From Clostridia bacterium (lineage in GTDB: Bacteria; CBDUZB01; JAGLHV01), in NCBI GenBank assembly GCA_030595925.1, contig JAUVLC010000032.1, positions 1 through 23,119 of the forward strand: DNA of 23,119 bases, given 5' to 3'. This document shows positions 1-9,778 of the stretch, in pieces. The translations under genes were made by a program, and so were the position numbers. A model generated the notes under the pieces. It did no database searches, was not told the origin of the DNA, and saw only the letters and a program-made list of their open reading frames with translations. Position 1 is the stretch's first letter, and every line of letters begins with the position of its first letter.

Positions 1-1103
1 TAAGGGCCGAATAAAACCGGTTTCCCCAGGCTGGCCGGTTCGAGAATATTATGTCCGCCTATTTTAACCAGGCTACCCCCCACAAAAACAACGGTAGCAA
101 TAGTATATGCCTTTATTAATTCTCCCATAGTATCCAGAACAATAACATTTATCGGGGGGGAAAATCTTTGTCCGTTTTTTGAAGAATTCATTTTCGAATT
201 CAAACTACTTTTCTTGATAAAATTAAAAGGTTCTTTTATAAGTAAACTCTCTAAATAAGCAACCCGTTCTAAGTGACGGGGAGCAATAATTAATTTCAAA
301 CCGGAATACTTTTTTAAAACCTGTTTATAAACATCTATAATTATTCTTTCTTCCCCTGCCCGCGTACTCCCGGCCACCCAGATTAAATCCTTTTCCGAAA
401 GGGAAAATTCCCGATAAATATTTTCGTTTTTCTGATTAATAATTTGTTCTGACAAAACCCCGTCATACTTGATATTGCCGGTTATTTTCACTTTCTTTTT
501 TTCTGCACCCAGGAAAATAATCCGTTCCGCATATTTCGCTGACTGCATGCTAAAAACATCTATAAAAAATAAAACTTTTTTCACCCATAATCTAAAAATT
601 CTGTATTTTTTAAAACTTTTATCTGAAATGCGGCCATTAACAACAATAATTGTTGCCTGCTGTTTTTTAACCAGGCGAACCAGATTAGGCCAAATTTCTG
701 TTTCCACTAGTATCAAAATCTTAATCCTGAAACATTTTAAAATCCTTTTTATACAACCCTTCAAATCAAGGGGAACAAAAATAACAATTTCATCCGGATA
801 CAAATTTTTTAATATTTGAACACCCGCCGGAGTCATAGATGAAATAAGCAGATTGTAGTAAGGAAACTTTTTCTTTATTTCTTTTATCAATGCAGAAGCA
901 ATTTTTGCCTCTCCTACTGAAGATGCATGAACCCAAAAATATTCATTTTCCTCTTTAATACTTTCTTTTGTTTTCAAAGATAAAAAACCAAATCTTTCCC
1001 CAATACCTTTTCGCCACCTGGAAGAAAAAATTATTTTTATCCCCCAAAAGGGAAAAGTAAAAAAAACTAAAAAAATCAAAATTAAATTATATAAAAAATA
1101 CAT
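1..1103 (-). CDS. waaA: 3-deoxy-D-manno-octulosonic acid (KDO) transferase, 3' end cut by window edge
   Basis: An open frame runs from an ATG at 1103 off the left edge: 367 residues are visible and roughly 50 C-terminal ones (family about 420) are missing. The enzyme adds KDO to lipid A precursor at the inner membrane. The N-terminus is one hydrophobic anchor (residues about 3-26) ending in a basic stretch. The motif FWVHASSVGEAK at 56-67 carries the glutamate (E65) expected of the WaaA catalytic base. The middle holds IWPNL and WVAGSTRAGEE, as in GT-B KDO transferases, and the visible end contains the GGHNILEPASLGKPVLFGP-type nucleotide-sugar-binding stretch. The ATG lies one base after the stop of the upstream acyltransferase, so the two are probably translated from one message. 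Confidence 0.93.
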   Translation of the reverse strand, partial: MYFLYNLILIFLVFFTFPFWGIKIIFSSRWRKGIGERFGFLSLKTKESIKEENEYFWVHASSVGEAKIASALIKEIKKKFPYYNLLISSMTPAGVQILKNLYPDEIVIFVPLDLKGCIKRILKCFRIKILILVETEIWPNLVRLVKKQQATIIVVNGRISDKSFKKYRIFRLWVKKVLFFIDVFSMQSAKYAERIIFLGAEKKKVKITGNIKYDGVLSEQIINQKNENIYREFSLSEKDLIWVAGSTRAGEERIIIDVYKQVLKKYSGLKLIIAPRHLERVAYLESLLIKEPFNFIKKSSLNSKMNSSKNGQRFSPPINVIVLDTMGELIKAYTIATVVFVGGSLVKIGGHNILEPASLGKPVLFGP

Positions 1104-1104
1104 T

Positions 1105-1743
1105 TTATTTTCTCACCAAAACATCCGCTTCCTCAGTAATTTTATTCATGGATTTTTCTAACTCACAAGTTTTTTTCTCAAGATTATCATCAATTCCTAC
1201 ATAAATCGGTGCACCGGTAATTACCACTCCTTTATTGAAAGGAAAAGGGACAATAAACTTATCCCAGGAAGAAAGCATTTTTTTTCGCTTCACACCATAA
1301 GTTAAAGGGACTATAGGACAACCACTCCTTTGAGCTAAATAAATAACCCCTGATTGAACTTTATTTATCGGTCCGCGTGGACCATCAGGGGTTATCGCTG
1401 CTATCTTATTTTCCCTTAATTTTCTCAATATTTCTACGAAAGCCCTTCTCCCACCCCTGGTAGAAGAGCCTCTCACCGTTTTAAAACCAAATCTGTGTAG
1501 AACCCGTGAAACATCTTCGCCATCTTTACTCTGACTGACCATTACGCAAATATTCTGCCGACGATGGGAATAAGTTAAATACAAAAGACGATTATGCCAC
1601 AAAGCATAAATGAAAGATTTTCTTTTATCTTTTAAAACTCTAACATCTTTATGCTCTATCTTTCTTACTACAGAGGTTTTTCCAATAACATTTATAACCA
1701 ACCAGACCACAAAAGGAACAAATTGTTCATTAATAAATTTCAT
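1105..1743 (-). CDS. Lysophospholipid acyltransferase-like protein (DUF374 family)
   Basis: Residues, counted from the ATG at 1743, match the DUF374 family of membrane-associated acyltransferases: ALWHNRLLY (47-55, acyltransferase His), SQSKDGE (70-76), RGSSTRGG (91-98) and ITPDGPRGP (117-125). It probably acylates a lysophospholipid or lipid A-related acceptor at the inner membrane; the substrate cannot be read from sequence. The 212-residue length fits the family. An upstream ATG at 1758 would add five residues but has no ribosome binding site, whereas the ATG at 1743 follows GCGGGAAATCA, so I prefer 1743. Its stop is one base from the waaA start, which ties its job to the outer envelope. 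Confidence 0.85.
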   Translation of the reverse strand: MKFINEQFVPFVVWLVINVIGKTSVVRKIEHKDVRVLKDKRKSFIYALWHNRLLYLTYSHRRQNICVMVSQSKDGEDVSRVLHRFGFKTVRGSSTRGGRRAFVEILRKLRENKIAAITPDGPRGPINKVQSGVIYLAQRSGCPIVPLTYGVKRKKMLSSWDKFIVPFPFNKGVVITGAPIYVGIDDNLEKKTCELEKSMNKITEEADVLVRK

Positions 1744-1883
1744 TGATTTCCCGCACATTTATTTAAATCTATTTCAATCTTTTTAATATAAATCTTAAAA
1801 TATAAATTTCTATGTATTCCATCATTAAAATATTATTATTTTCTCCATTTAAAATAAGGCGAGATTGATTCCAAACAAACTTC

Positions 1884-2540
1884 TTAACGCGGTTTACAGG
1901 TAGAAACCCAGCCAACTATAGCCAGCATGCTTTTTTTAGGTAATAATTGATAATTTTCATTAAAAGTTATCCCTATTTTTTCTACTTCAATAATAGTTAA
2001 AACTTTCTTGCTGATTTCACCGTTCCATTCTTTAGAATAATTATCCAAACCAAAAATTAACTCACATTCTTGTTTTCTCGCTTCTGAAGCAACCAATCGA
2101 TTAACAAAACAAGAAGCTTCCCGCAATGACTCGTTTCCTATTACCTCTAAAACCTGTGACAAAAATAAATCCCCGGATGCTTCTTTTTTTCGTATTTCAT
2201 CCTCTAATTGCTGGCCAATGGTTACGACCCATAAACTCACAGCTAACCAATCTTTAATCCTTTTAACTAAATCATCCATACCGGAAAATAATTCCCGGGT
2301 TTTTTCTTTATTCAACGTTTTATAAAGAACACAAGGAACAATTAATCCCTGAGCAAAATTAATTACCTCTTCTATTTTTTCTCTCTTTTCTTTTTTAACT
2401 AGTTTTATATCTTTTATTCCAAAAACATTCACCAGTTCTTCTTCTTCAAAATCTTTCGCCGTTAATAGGTTTTTTGTTTTTAATATTTTAAAAATCTTTA
2501 TTGGAGAAATAACTATATTAAATTTTTTTATTTTGGTCAT
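1884..2540 (-). CDS. Methionine synthase activation-domain-like protein (MetH C-terminal domain fold), stand-alone
   Basis: This 218-residue protein resembles stand-alone relatives of the SAM-binding reactivation domain of cobalamin-dependent methionine synthase. Matching parts are the SLWVVTIGQQLEDEI helix (about 102-116), GNESLREASCFVNRLV (about 136-151), and the C-terminal KIGITFNENYQLLPKKSM and LAIVGW (about 187-210), which parallel the conserved E-S-x-M-x-x-P-x-K-S pattern. The usual RxxPGY segment that contacts SAM is not recognisable: the equivalent stretch reads FGLDNYSKEWN. It may be a divergent corrinoid-protein reactivase or a repurposed fold. No methionine synthase or corrinoid gene is in the window. 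It lies 40 bases after secF, in the secretion/envelope cluster. Family call is moderate; function is not assigned. Confidence 0.62.
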   Translation of the reverse strand: MTKIKKFNIVISPIKIFKILKTKNLLTAKDFEEEELVNVFGIKDIKLVKKEKREKIEEVINFAQGLIVPCVLYKTLNKEKTRELFSGMDDLVKRIKDWLAVSLWVVTIGQQLEDEIRKKEASGDLFLSQVLEVIGNESLREASCFVNRLVASEARKQECELIFGLDNYSKEWNGEISKKVLTIIEVEKIGITFNENYQLLPKKSMLAIVGWVSTCKPR

Positions 2541-2580
2541 TAAAATATTACCCGCACATTTAAATTCTTTTTTTCAGCTT

Positions 2581-3480
2581 CTATTTTTTGCCTTTTCTTG
2601 TTTCCCACTCATAAACCAAAGGAGCAGCTATAGCAATCGAAGAATAAGTTCCGATTATAATTCCACACAACAAGGTAAAAGCAAAATCATGTATTACCCC
2701 TCCTCCGAAAAAGAAAAGAGAACTCACAACCAGGAACGTAGTTAAAGAAGTTATTATCGTCCGGCTAAGAGTAGAATTTATCCCTCTATTTACAACGTCA
2801 TAAAAGGTGTCCTTACGTCGTAATCTGGTAGTTTCCCTTATTCGGTCATAAACAACAATAGTGTCATTGATCGAATAACCGGCTAAAGCAAGCAAAGCAG
2901 CAATTACCGTTAAAGTTATTTCTTTATTAGCCAGAGAAAGGACTCCAAAAACAATAAATACATCATGAGTCAACGCTATTACTCCTGCCATTCCATAAAC
3001 ACCGGATTTAAACCGAAAAGCAACATAAATAATTATTCCGACAAATGACCAAAAAATAGCTCCTCTGGCACGCTTTATCAAATAATTCCCCACCGACGGA
3101 CCAACCATTTCATCACGGTCTATTACAAAATCATTGTCTTTTAATCCTTCCCTAAGTGCTTTTTGAATGCTTCGGCTTACTTCTATATTTATGTTTTCAC
3201 TTTTCTTTACTCGAATAATAACTCTGTTATTTTTAGTAAAATCCTGTATTTCACTGCCAGGCAAATCATGACTATTTAATATTACTCTGATTTCTGCAAC
3301 ACTTACCGGATTAGTAAAAGTAAGCTCTAACATCGTTCCACCCTTAAAATCAATTCCCAGATTTGCCCCGCCCCTACCGATTAAAGAAACAATTCCTACC
3401 AAAACAAGAGCAATTGAAATAGCAAAAAAAATCCATCTTTTCTTTAAAAAATCAATATTAGATTCCTGAAAAAACTGCAT
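2581..3480 (-). CDS. secF: Protein translocase subunit SecF
   Basis: SecF partners SecD in the inner membrane and uses the proton gradient to help SecYEG release exported proteins. The 299 residues show the classic layout: a first membrane helix (about 16-35), the periplasmic GIDFKGGTMLEL motif (about 43-54), VGPSVGN before the second helix, then a cluster of helices with GYSINDTIVVYDRIRE, the SecF signature (about 201-216). Length is usual for the family. The ATG follows a strong AGGAGGCGAAG ribosome binding site. It follows secD across a 114-base spacer, with no obvious hairpin terminator in between. Confidence 0.97.
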   Translation of the reverse strand: MQFFQESNIDFLKKRWIFFAISIALVLVGIVSLIGRGGANLGIDFKGGTMLELTFTNPVSVAEIRVILNSHDLPGSEIQDFTKNNRVIIRVKKSENINIEVSRSIQKALREGLKDNDFVIDRDEMVGPSVGNYLIKRARGAIFWSFVGIIIYVAFRFKSGVYGMAGVIALTHDVFIVFGVLSLANKEITLTVIAALLALAGYSINDTIVVYDRIRETTRLRRKDTFYDVVNRGINSTLSRTIITSLTTFLVVSSLFFFGGGVIHDFAFTLLCGIIIGTYSSIAIAAPLVYEWETRKGKK

Positions 3481-3594
3481 CTTCGCCTCCTAATTTTTAT
3501 TAAACTTTTTGATAAAATGCTTAACCTTGCAATTAATATTTAAATTTACATCAACAAATATCCCTGACAATTCAAATAATTCAGCTATTTTCAT

Positions 3595-4953
3595 TTAAAT
3601 GCTTAATTTTTCAACTCTCTTTCCTCTTAATGCCCAGTTAAAAATTTCATGGGTAACCATAATGGCAGTAAACATACTTACAAGAATACCCAACGTTAAA
3701 GTAACGGCAAAACCCTTTACAGGACCTGTCCCAAATTGAAAAAGAAAAGCAGCTGCAATCAAAGTAGTTAAGTTTGAATCCAAAATAGTTTTAAAAGCTT
3801 TCTGATATCCGGCATCAATAGCTACCCGAACAGTCTTTCCACTTTTTAATTCTTCCCGAATACGCTCAAAAATAAGCACATTCGCATCTACCGACATACC
3901 AATGGTAAGAATAATTCCGGCAAGCCCGGGCAACGTTAAAGTAGCGTGTAAATAAGCCATTGCACCCAAAATAAGTATTAAATTCAGAAAAAGAGCAAAT
4001 ACCGCCACCGACCCGGATAATCGATAATAGAAAAGCATAAATAAAATTACCAAAATTGCGCCAATAACCATTGCCAGAATACCTTTTTTTATGGAATCTC
4101 TTCCCAGAGAAGGACCAACCGTCCTGTTTTCAATAACATTAACCGGAGCAGGCAATGCACCGGCACGCAAAATAATGGCTAAATCCCTTGCTGTTTCTGC
4201 AGTAAAATTTCCTTCAATAATGGCATTCCCATCAGGAATTCTGTTTTTAATCACCGGTGCAGACTGAACTACTCCATCCAGCACAATAGCCAGATTTCTT
4301 TCAATATTATCTTCTGTAACCAAAGCAAACTTTTTTGCCCCTTCTTTATTGAACTTAATTGATACATAAGGAAACCCGTATTTCCCCCCTATTTCTACTT
4401 TAGCATCTACTAAAGATGCACCGGTAAGAGATACCTCTTTCTTTACTAAATATTCCCTTTCTTCTTTACCCGGCAATAATTCATATCCTTCCGGTATATT
4501 CCCCTCTTTAGCTTCTGACATTTTGCCCTGATCATTTACTAATTTAAACTCCAAAAGAGCAGTTTTCCCAATAAGATCCATTGCCCGCCGGGCATCTTTT
4601 ATCCCGGGAAGCTGCACCACAATCCATTTATCCCCCTGTTTTACAATTAAGGGTTCAGCAACACCAAACTGATCTACCCGATTACGCACAATCTCAATGG
4701 CCCTATCCACCGCCTCTTTTAATTTCATCCCTTCGGGCATTTTAGCCGTATCTATCTCTAAAATAAGATGCATTCCTCCACGCAAATCCAGCCCCAAATT
4801 TAATATCTTATCCAAAATACGATCTCCTTCTTTTTCCATGGTTTCTTTTTCCTCATTATCCATTCTATACCAGGTATAAGTCGGATATAAAAACCAACAG
4901 GCCAAAAAAATAACCAACCCTATAAAAATACGTTTCACTTGTCTTGTTGTCAT
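3595..4953 (-). CDS. secD: Protein translocase subunit SecD
   Basis: SecD is the larger subunit of the SecDF motor assisting protein export. The 452-residue protein has an N-terminal membrane helix (about 8-28), LGLDLRGGMHLILEID (about 53-68), periplasmic domains P1 (about 80-135) and P4 (about 175-270), then TVGPSLGRDSIKKG leading into about five C-terminal helices, including GMSVDANVLIFERIREEL, the SecD signature. It is shorter than the 600-residue E. coli form but normal for many phyla. AAAAGGAGAAATAGA precedes the ATG. Gene order yajC, HD gene, secD, secF supports the call. Confidence 0.97.
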   Translation of the reverse strand: MTTRQVKRIFIGLVIFLACWFLYPTYTWYRMDNEEKETMEKEGDRILDKILNLGLDLRGGMHLILEIDTAKMPEGMKLKEAVDRAIEIVRNRVDQFGVAEPLIVKQGDKWIVVQLPGIKDARRAMDLIGKTALLEFKLVNDQGKMSEAKEGNIPEGYELLPGKEEREYLVKKEVSLTGASLVDAKVEIGGKYGFPYVSIKFNKEGAKKFALVTEDNIERNLAIVLDGVVQSAPVIKNRIPDGNAIIEGNFTAETARDLAIILRAGALPAPVNVIENRTVGPSLGRDSIKKGILAMVIGAILVILFMLFYYRLSGSVAVFALFLNLILILGAMAYLHATLTLPGLAGIILTIGMSVDANVLIFERIREELKSGKTVRVAIDAGYQKAFKTILDSNLTTLIAAAFLFQFGTGPVKGFAVTLTLGILVSMFTAIMVTHEIFNWALRGKRVEKLSI

Positions 4954-5078
4954 TCTATTTCTCCTTTTATATTTTCTTTTTTAAAAATCAATCAACTATC
5001 CCATAGTAAGTTGCGGAAAATCAAGGGTTTATTCCACACAACTTTTGCCAAGCTACGAAAAATTAACCCAACCGGATA

Positions 5079-5744
5079 CTATAATAATCTTGTTTTGTTT
5101 ATAATCAACTCAAATTTACAATTTAAAAATTCAGCCGCTTTACGGCACATGACCATACGGCTTAAAAATATTTCAAAATATTCCATTACCTGTGAAATAT
5201 TAACGTCAATGTTTAATTCCAAAGTAATTGTCTTTTCCTCATTGTTCACCCGCAAAAAAGATTTTTCAGCGGCATAATTTACCCGGTCATGAATATCAAA
5301 AGCTACTACGCTGGGATTATGTACACGGGTTCGATGAACATCGGATTTATCAGCTAAAATTAAAGCAGCTGCAATTTCATTAATTGGTTCACCGGTAGAT
5401 TCCTCATGATTCCCAATGGCACTAATGATAATAGCTACTTCCTCATTATTTAAACCAATATCAGGTAAAACCTGCATAGCAATAAGAGCCCCTGATTGTT
5501 CGTGTCCTTTTCTATTTATAACATTACCGATATCGTGTAAATATCCGGCAATTGCCCCCAAATTACAAACATCTTCCTCAAAATCTAAATGATTTAACAC
5601 ATTATAAGCAATATTAGAAACTAAATTAGCATGCCGATATCCATGTTCAGTATACCCTATCGTTTCCAGACATTTATTAGCTCTCTCAATAAACGCGATT
5701 ACCAACGGATGATTTTTAACATCATCCACTTTACCGTGTAACAT
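5079..5744 (-). CDS. HD-domain metal-dependent phosphohydrolase
   Basis: The 221 residues contain a complete HD-fold metal site: H38 (GYRHAN), the H70-D71 doublet (GYLHDIGN), H81 (KGHEQSG), H113 (GNHEES) and D132 (ILADKSD). Such enzymes hydrolyse phosphate esters, often of nucleotides; the substrate is not identifiable. The C-terminal part (about 150-221) is not recognised. The ATG has AAGGAATAAATA in front of it. The gene lies between yajC and secD, an unusual companion for protein-export genes, with 65-base and 125-base spacers. No membrane segment is visible, so it should be cytosolic. Confidence 0.85.
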   Translation of the reverse strand: MLHGKVDDVKNHPLVIAFIERANKCLETIGYTEHGYRHANLVSNIAYNVLNHLDFEEDVCNLGAIAGYLHDIGNVINRKGHEQSGALIAMQVLPDIGLNNEEVAIIISAIGNHEESTGEPINEIAAALILADKSDVHRTRVHNPSVVAFDIHDRVNYAAEKSFLRVNNEEKTITLELNIDVNISQVMEYFEIFLSRMVMCRKAAEFLNCKFELIINKTRLL

Positions 5745-5809
5745 TATTTATTCCTTGCCCTTTCTAAAAACTTTATAAAGGTACTCTCTTTAATTCAAAC
5801 AATGATATT

Positions 5810-6112
5810 TTATTTTTGCTCTTTAGTTTCCACTTCCAAAGCAGGTTTCAAAACCTGACTTACTGCACTTTTAGCCAGTTGAATCCTTACGTCTTCGGCA
5901 ACTTCAAGCTCAAATACGGCCGGTTTAATTCCAACGATAACTCCGTATACGCCTCCGGAAGTAAGAACTTTATCTCCTTTTTTTAAATTATTAAGCATTT
6001 CCTGATGTTCTTTAGCTTTTTTTTGTTGCGGCCTAATTAAAAGAAAATAAAAAATAGCAAAAATTAAAATCCATGGAAAAAATTGCACTAAAGGATTTAC
6101 CTGTGGTTGCAT
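5810..6112 (-). CDS. yajC: Preprotein translocase subunit YajC
   Basis: This 100-residue protein has a single membrane helix (about 10-26, FFPWILIFAIFYFLLI) followed at once by IRPQQKKAKEHQEML, the hallmark of YajC, then a small basic domain containing the family stretch KKGDKVLTSGGVYGVI. YajC associates with SecDF in the inner membrane. A strong AAGGAGGAGTAA ribosome binding site precedes the ATG. The position between tgt and the sec genes is the widespread bacterial arrangement. Confidence 0.96.
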   Translation of the reverse strand: MQPQVNPLVQFFPWILIFAIFYFLLIRPQQKKAKEHQEMLNNLKKGDKVLTSGGVYGVIVGIKPAVFELEVAEDVRIQLAKSAVSQVLKPALEVETKEQK

Positions 6113-6192
6113 TTACTCCTCCTTAAAATATATATTTAAATAAATTCAATAAATCAGTAAAACTATTTTAATGATCTTTCCGGACGCATTTA

Positions 6193-7341
<1,149 letters not shown>

Positions 7342-7375
7342 TTAATTTTCACCCGTCAAAAAAATAAACAAGCGG

Positions 7376-7404
7376 ATTATATCACATTTTCATAAGAATG
7401 TAAA
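7376..7404 (-). promoter_or_regulatory. Sigma-70-type promoter of the tgt-yajC-secDF cluster
   Basis: On the minus strand TTTACA (7404-7399) is separated by exactly 17 bases from a perfect TATAAT (7381-7376). Transcription would begin near 7368, giving a leader of about 30 bases before the tgt ATG. The rest of the 7339-7608 stretch holds no gene I can support. Confidence 0.72.
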
Positions 7405-7608
7405 ATAAAAAATAAATAAGGTCTATATTTAAAACACAAGGAAATTTTTTTTGGTTTTTTCGTTTTTAGTGGAAAAATCTTCTCTTGATTTAATAAGTCA
7501 TCAGGAAAATACATTTTTTTAAAAATAGGTAATTTTTTAGAATGCTTAGAAAGGAACATAAAAAATGGTTCTTTTGTGAATAATGTAGAAAAAAATATCG
7601 GCACCTTA

Positions 7609-7905
7609 TTATTTCCAGTTTTTATTCCATATTGATTCAGTCTCAGGATCAAGCAATTTATCCCTAAATTCTTTTTTATTCATTATGGCATTAATCATTG
7701 TTTTATAATCCCTATACGGATTATCTTTTGCCCTTTTAACTTTTAAGACACCAAAATTTGTCCTTTCCTCATTCCTAAAATAAATCTCAAACGGGCGTTC
7801 ATAATAATCAATCCGTTCATCAATAGAATCGTGCCGGACAAAATACCATCGCTTTCCATTCTTATCTAAACGTTTAAGTTTATCATAACTCCACATTTCT
7901 TTCAT
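7609..7905 (-). CDS. Hypothetical protein, 98 aa
   Basis: I do not recognise this protein. It is charged and soluble, rich in Arg, Lys, Asp and Glu, with aromatic-rich segments (KRWYFVRHD, RIDYYERPFEIYF) and no signal peptide. Its ATG overlaps the stop of the membrane/PH-like gene by four bases (ATGA), a coupling that supports both genes being real and related in function. The start lacks a clear ribosome binding site, as expected for re-initiation. Confidence 0.6.
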   Translation of the reverse strand: MKEMWSYDKLKRLDKNGKRWYFVRHDSIDERIDYYERPFEIYFRNEERTNFGVLKVKRAKDNPYRDYKTMINAIMNKKEFRDKLLDPETESIWNKNWK

Positions 7906-8374
7906 TTTTTATCCACACAAATCAAATATCCGGAATCTTTAAGTGCATCGATAATTTCAGCAAAAAGATCATCTTTCGAAAAATAATTATTCCAATGATT
8001 TGAGCTTAACTTCTTTATTCCGCCGGTATAGTTAATAGTCAAGATTATCCCTTTGGTTGATGTCTGTTCCAATTTTATCTCTTGAATATCAAAATGTTTA
8101 ATGTCTACTAAAAAGAAATAATGTACAAAAACAATATGATTTTTATCTATTCGAATATAACGGGGAATATTGATAAAAAACTGATAGGCCGGGAGGATAA
8201 GAAATACGGGAACCGCAATTATACCTGCTAATAATAACCCTCCGTTAAATTTACCATAGAAAACAAAGAAAAACAAAAACAAAAAAAAGGAAGTGTCCCA
8301 ATAATCATACAAAAAAGTAAAAGCTGAGCACCTTCTTTTGGCCTTTTAAATAAAATTTTGTTTGAACTATCCAT
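7902..8374 (-). CDS. Two-helix membrane protein with PH-like C-terminal domain, frame broken at a T8 run
   Basis: The continuous frame (7902-8312, 136 residues from a TTG) encodes a membrane helix (GGLLLAGIIAVPVFLILPAY) followed by a beta-rich domain (PRYIRIDKNHIVFVHYFFLV onward) resembling bacterial PH-like domains. It opens abruptly in the middle of a hydrophobic run. A second frame starts at ATG 8374 with MDSSNKILFKRPKEGAQLLL and FCMIIGTLPFF, a natural N-terminus with the first helix. The two frames join smoothly if the eight-T run (8281-8288 as A on the plus strand) had nine T. The joined product would be about 157 residues. This may be a sequencing or assembly error, a phase-variable gene, or slippage-dependent expression. 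Function is unknown. Confidence 0.55.
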
Positions 8375-8395
8375 AAGCATTTTTATCAGAAATTA

Positions 8396-8422
8396 GGGCC
8401 TGCTGAAAAATACAGCAGTCCC
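8396..8422. other. Stem-loop in the spacer between two membrane protein genes
   Basis: GGGCCTGCTG (8396-8405) pairs with CAGCAGTCCC (8413-8422), nine pairs and one mismatch around a 7-base loop. On the minus strand it follows the gene at 8504-8995, but no strong T-run follows it, so a terminator role is only possible. Bases 8423-8480 contain two imperfect copies of CAGATTA/ACAGATT, a low-complexity repeat remnant. Confidence 0.35.
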
Positions 8423-8503
8423 TGATTTCACAGATTAGAAACCAGATTACACAGATTAAAACTCAAACGACAAAATCAATGTAATCAAGGCTTATTGAAA
8501 AAA

Positions 8504-8995
8504 TTATTTTACGGCAACAACAATTGAACCTATAGATAAAATTATTGAAAACAATGTCCTGAGGGTAAAAAATCGCGTAAGAAATAATCTTACGACAAGA
8601 AATATAGTAAAAAATATAGCACCAAATCCTTGCACAACAATCAAAAAATATTTAATGGAACTAATTTGCATATTCAAGAAAAGAATAAAAATAATACCGA
8701 CAATAGCAATAATATTAAGCAGTGTTTCCAGATAAATCTCTTTAAAAATTAATGGATTATGTTCTACCCCTTCATCCAATTCAACCCTTCCCAAAGGTAA
8801 ATACTTCTTTCTGATATGCAAAGTAATCCCTGAAATCAATAACATTTCAAATACAATTAATGTAACTATTGTGGCAAAACCGGCTGAAGATTGTGAAATT
8901 ATTCCCCCTTCAACCAGTAAAATGCCTACTATTACCATTGGTATCCACACAAAAACTTGTAAGATAATAAAAAGGACGGCAATATACATGCTCAT
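8504..8995 (-). CDS. Hypothetical membrane protein, four predicted helices
   Basis: The 163 residues form about four or five membrane helices: roughly 3-28, 38-60, 88-108, 112-134 and possibly 140-162. A soluble loop between helices two and three contains RKKYLPLGRVELDEGVEH. I do not recognise a family. The ATG at 8995 has no clear ribosome binding site; another ATG two codons later is an alternative. It sits between the PilZ gene and the PH-like membrane protein, among a run of small membrane genes. Confidence 0.62.
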   Translation of the reverse strand: MSMYIAVLFIILQVFVWIPMVIVGILLVEGGIISQSSAGFATIVTLIVFEMLLISGITLHIRKKYLPLGRVELDEGVEHNPLIFKEIYLETLLNIIAIVGIIFILFLNMQISSIKYFLIVVQGFGAIFFTIFLVVRLFLTRFFTLRTLFSIILSIGSIVVAVK

Positions 8996-9067
8996 TGCCG
9001 CAACTTAACCAACAATATAATCTGATGTATTTTTATTATTTATCATATTTACATCCCGTTTTATAAA

Positions 9068-9592
9068 TTAGTTCCTTTTTTGAAACTTATCTTTTTTCTC
9101 CTTAATTGAAAGCCAAAAATAAAAAGAAAGAACAACTACAACTATTACTATTAAAACAAATCCCAGGGGAAGTAAAACACATGTTTTACCTAAAAGATAC
9201 ATCAGTAGAACCAAAAATGTTATTTCCCAAAAAACCAAAGACTTATCTATAATAGTAGATGGTTTTCCTAAATAAAATCGAATAAATCTTTTTAAAATTA
9301 TTTTCTTGAAAAAGTTTAAATTTAAAAAGCTAACTCTATAAACAGAAACATACTCTCTTTCTTCCTTCCATAAAACAATGCCTATTATCTTTAAATATTG
9401 TTTCTTACAAGCAAGGAGAAGAGAAACTTTTTCTTTTTTATTAAAATTAATTCTACTTTGAAAACGAGCTCCTCCTGAAGAAAGATTAAAAATTTTAGCC
9501 AGAGGATCATTAAGATATTTTCCTTCGGCATCTGAAACAATTACTTTTAAATTTAATTTTACCCGTGGATATTTACGCTTTTCTATTCCCAT
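9068..9592 (-). CDS. PilZ-domain protein with two C-terminal membrane helices (copy 1)
   Basis: PilZ domains bind the second messenger cyclic di-GMP. This protein has both binding signatures: RKYPR (RxxxR) close to the N-terminus and NLSSGG (NxSxxG) about 30 residues on. After the beta-barrel (to about 105) two hydrophobic helices follow, ITFLVLLMYLLGKTCVLLPL and FVLIVIVVVVLSFYFWLSI, and the tail is basic. It probably reports cyclic di-GMP at the inner membrane; the output is unknown. I chose the ATG at 9592, nine bases after AGGAG; the ATG at 9601 would overlap that site. A close paralogue lies upstream at 9779-10300. Confidence 0.83.
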   Translation of the reverse strand: MGIEKRKYPRVKLNLKVIVSDAEGKYLNDPLAKIFNLSSGGARFQSRINFNKKEKVSLLLACKKQYLKIIGIVLWKEEREYVSVYRVSFLNLNFFKKIILKRFIRFYLGKPSTIIDKSLVFWEITFLVLLMYLLGKTCVLLPLGFVLIVIVVVVLSFYFWLSIKEKKDKFQKRN

Positions 9593-9778
9593 TATTATCA
9601 TCTCCTGTTTAAAAAATAATCATATAATAATTAATAGACAGAGTTATTAATCTATTACATTTCCCATTATGCTGTTAAAATTATTATATTTTCAAAATTA
9701 TGCAACAAAAAACATTAAAGCCTTAAAAAAAAGATTATTACCTAATAAGATAAGAAGAAAAATCCATAAGGTATTATA

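Noticed and set aside
469-819. Plus-strand open frame of 116 codons
   Set aside because: It lies wholly antisense to waaA, whose protein motifs are clear; a shadow frame.
7377-7652. A 91-codon minus-strand open frame between tgt and the 98-aa hypothetical gene
   Set aside because: It begins inside the 98-aa gene, has no ribosome site, its composition is lysine- and phenylalanine-rich as in random AT-rich DNA, and the tgt promoter overlaps its end.
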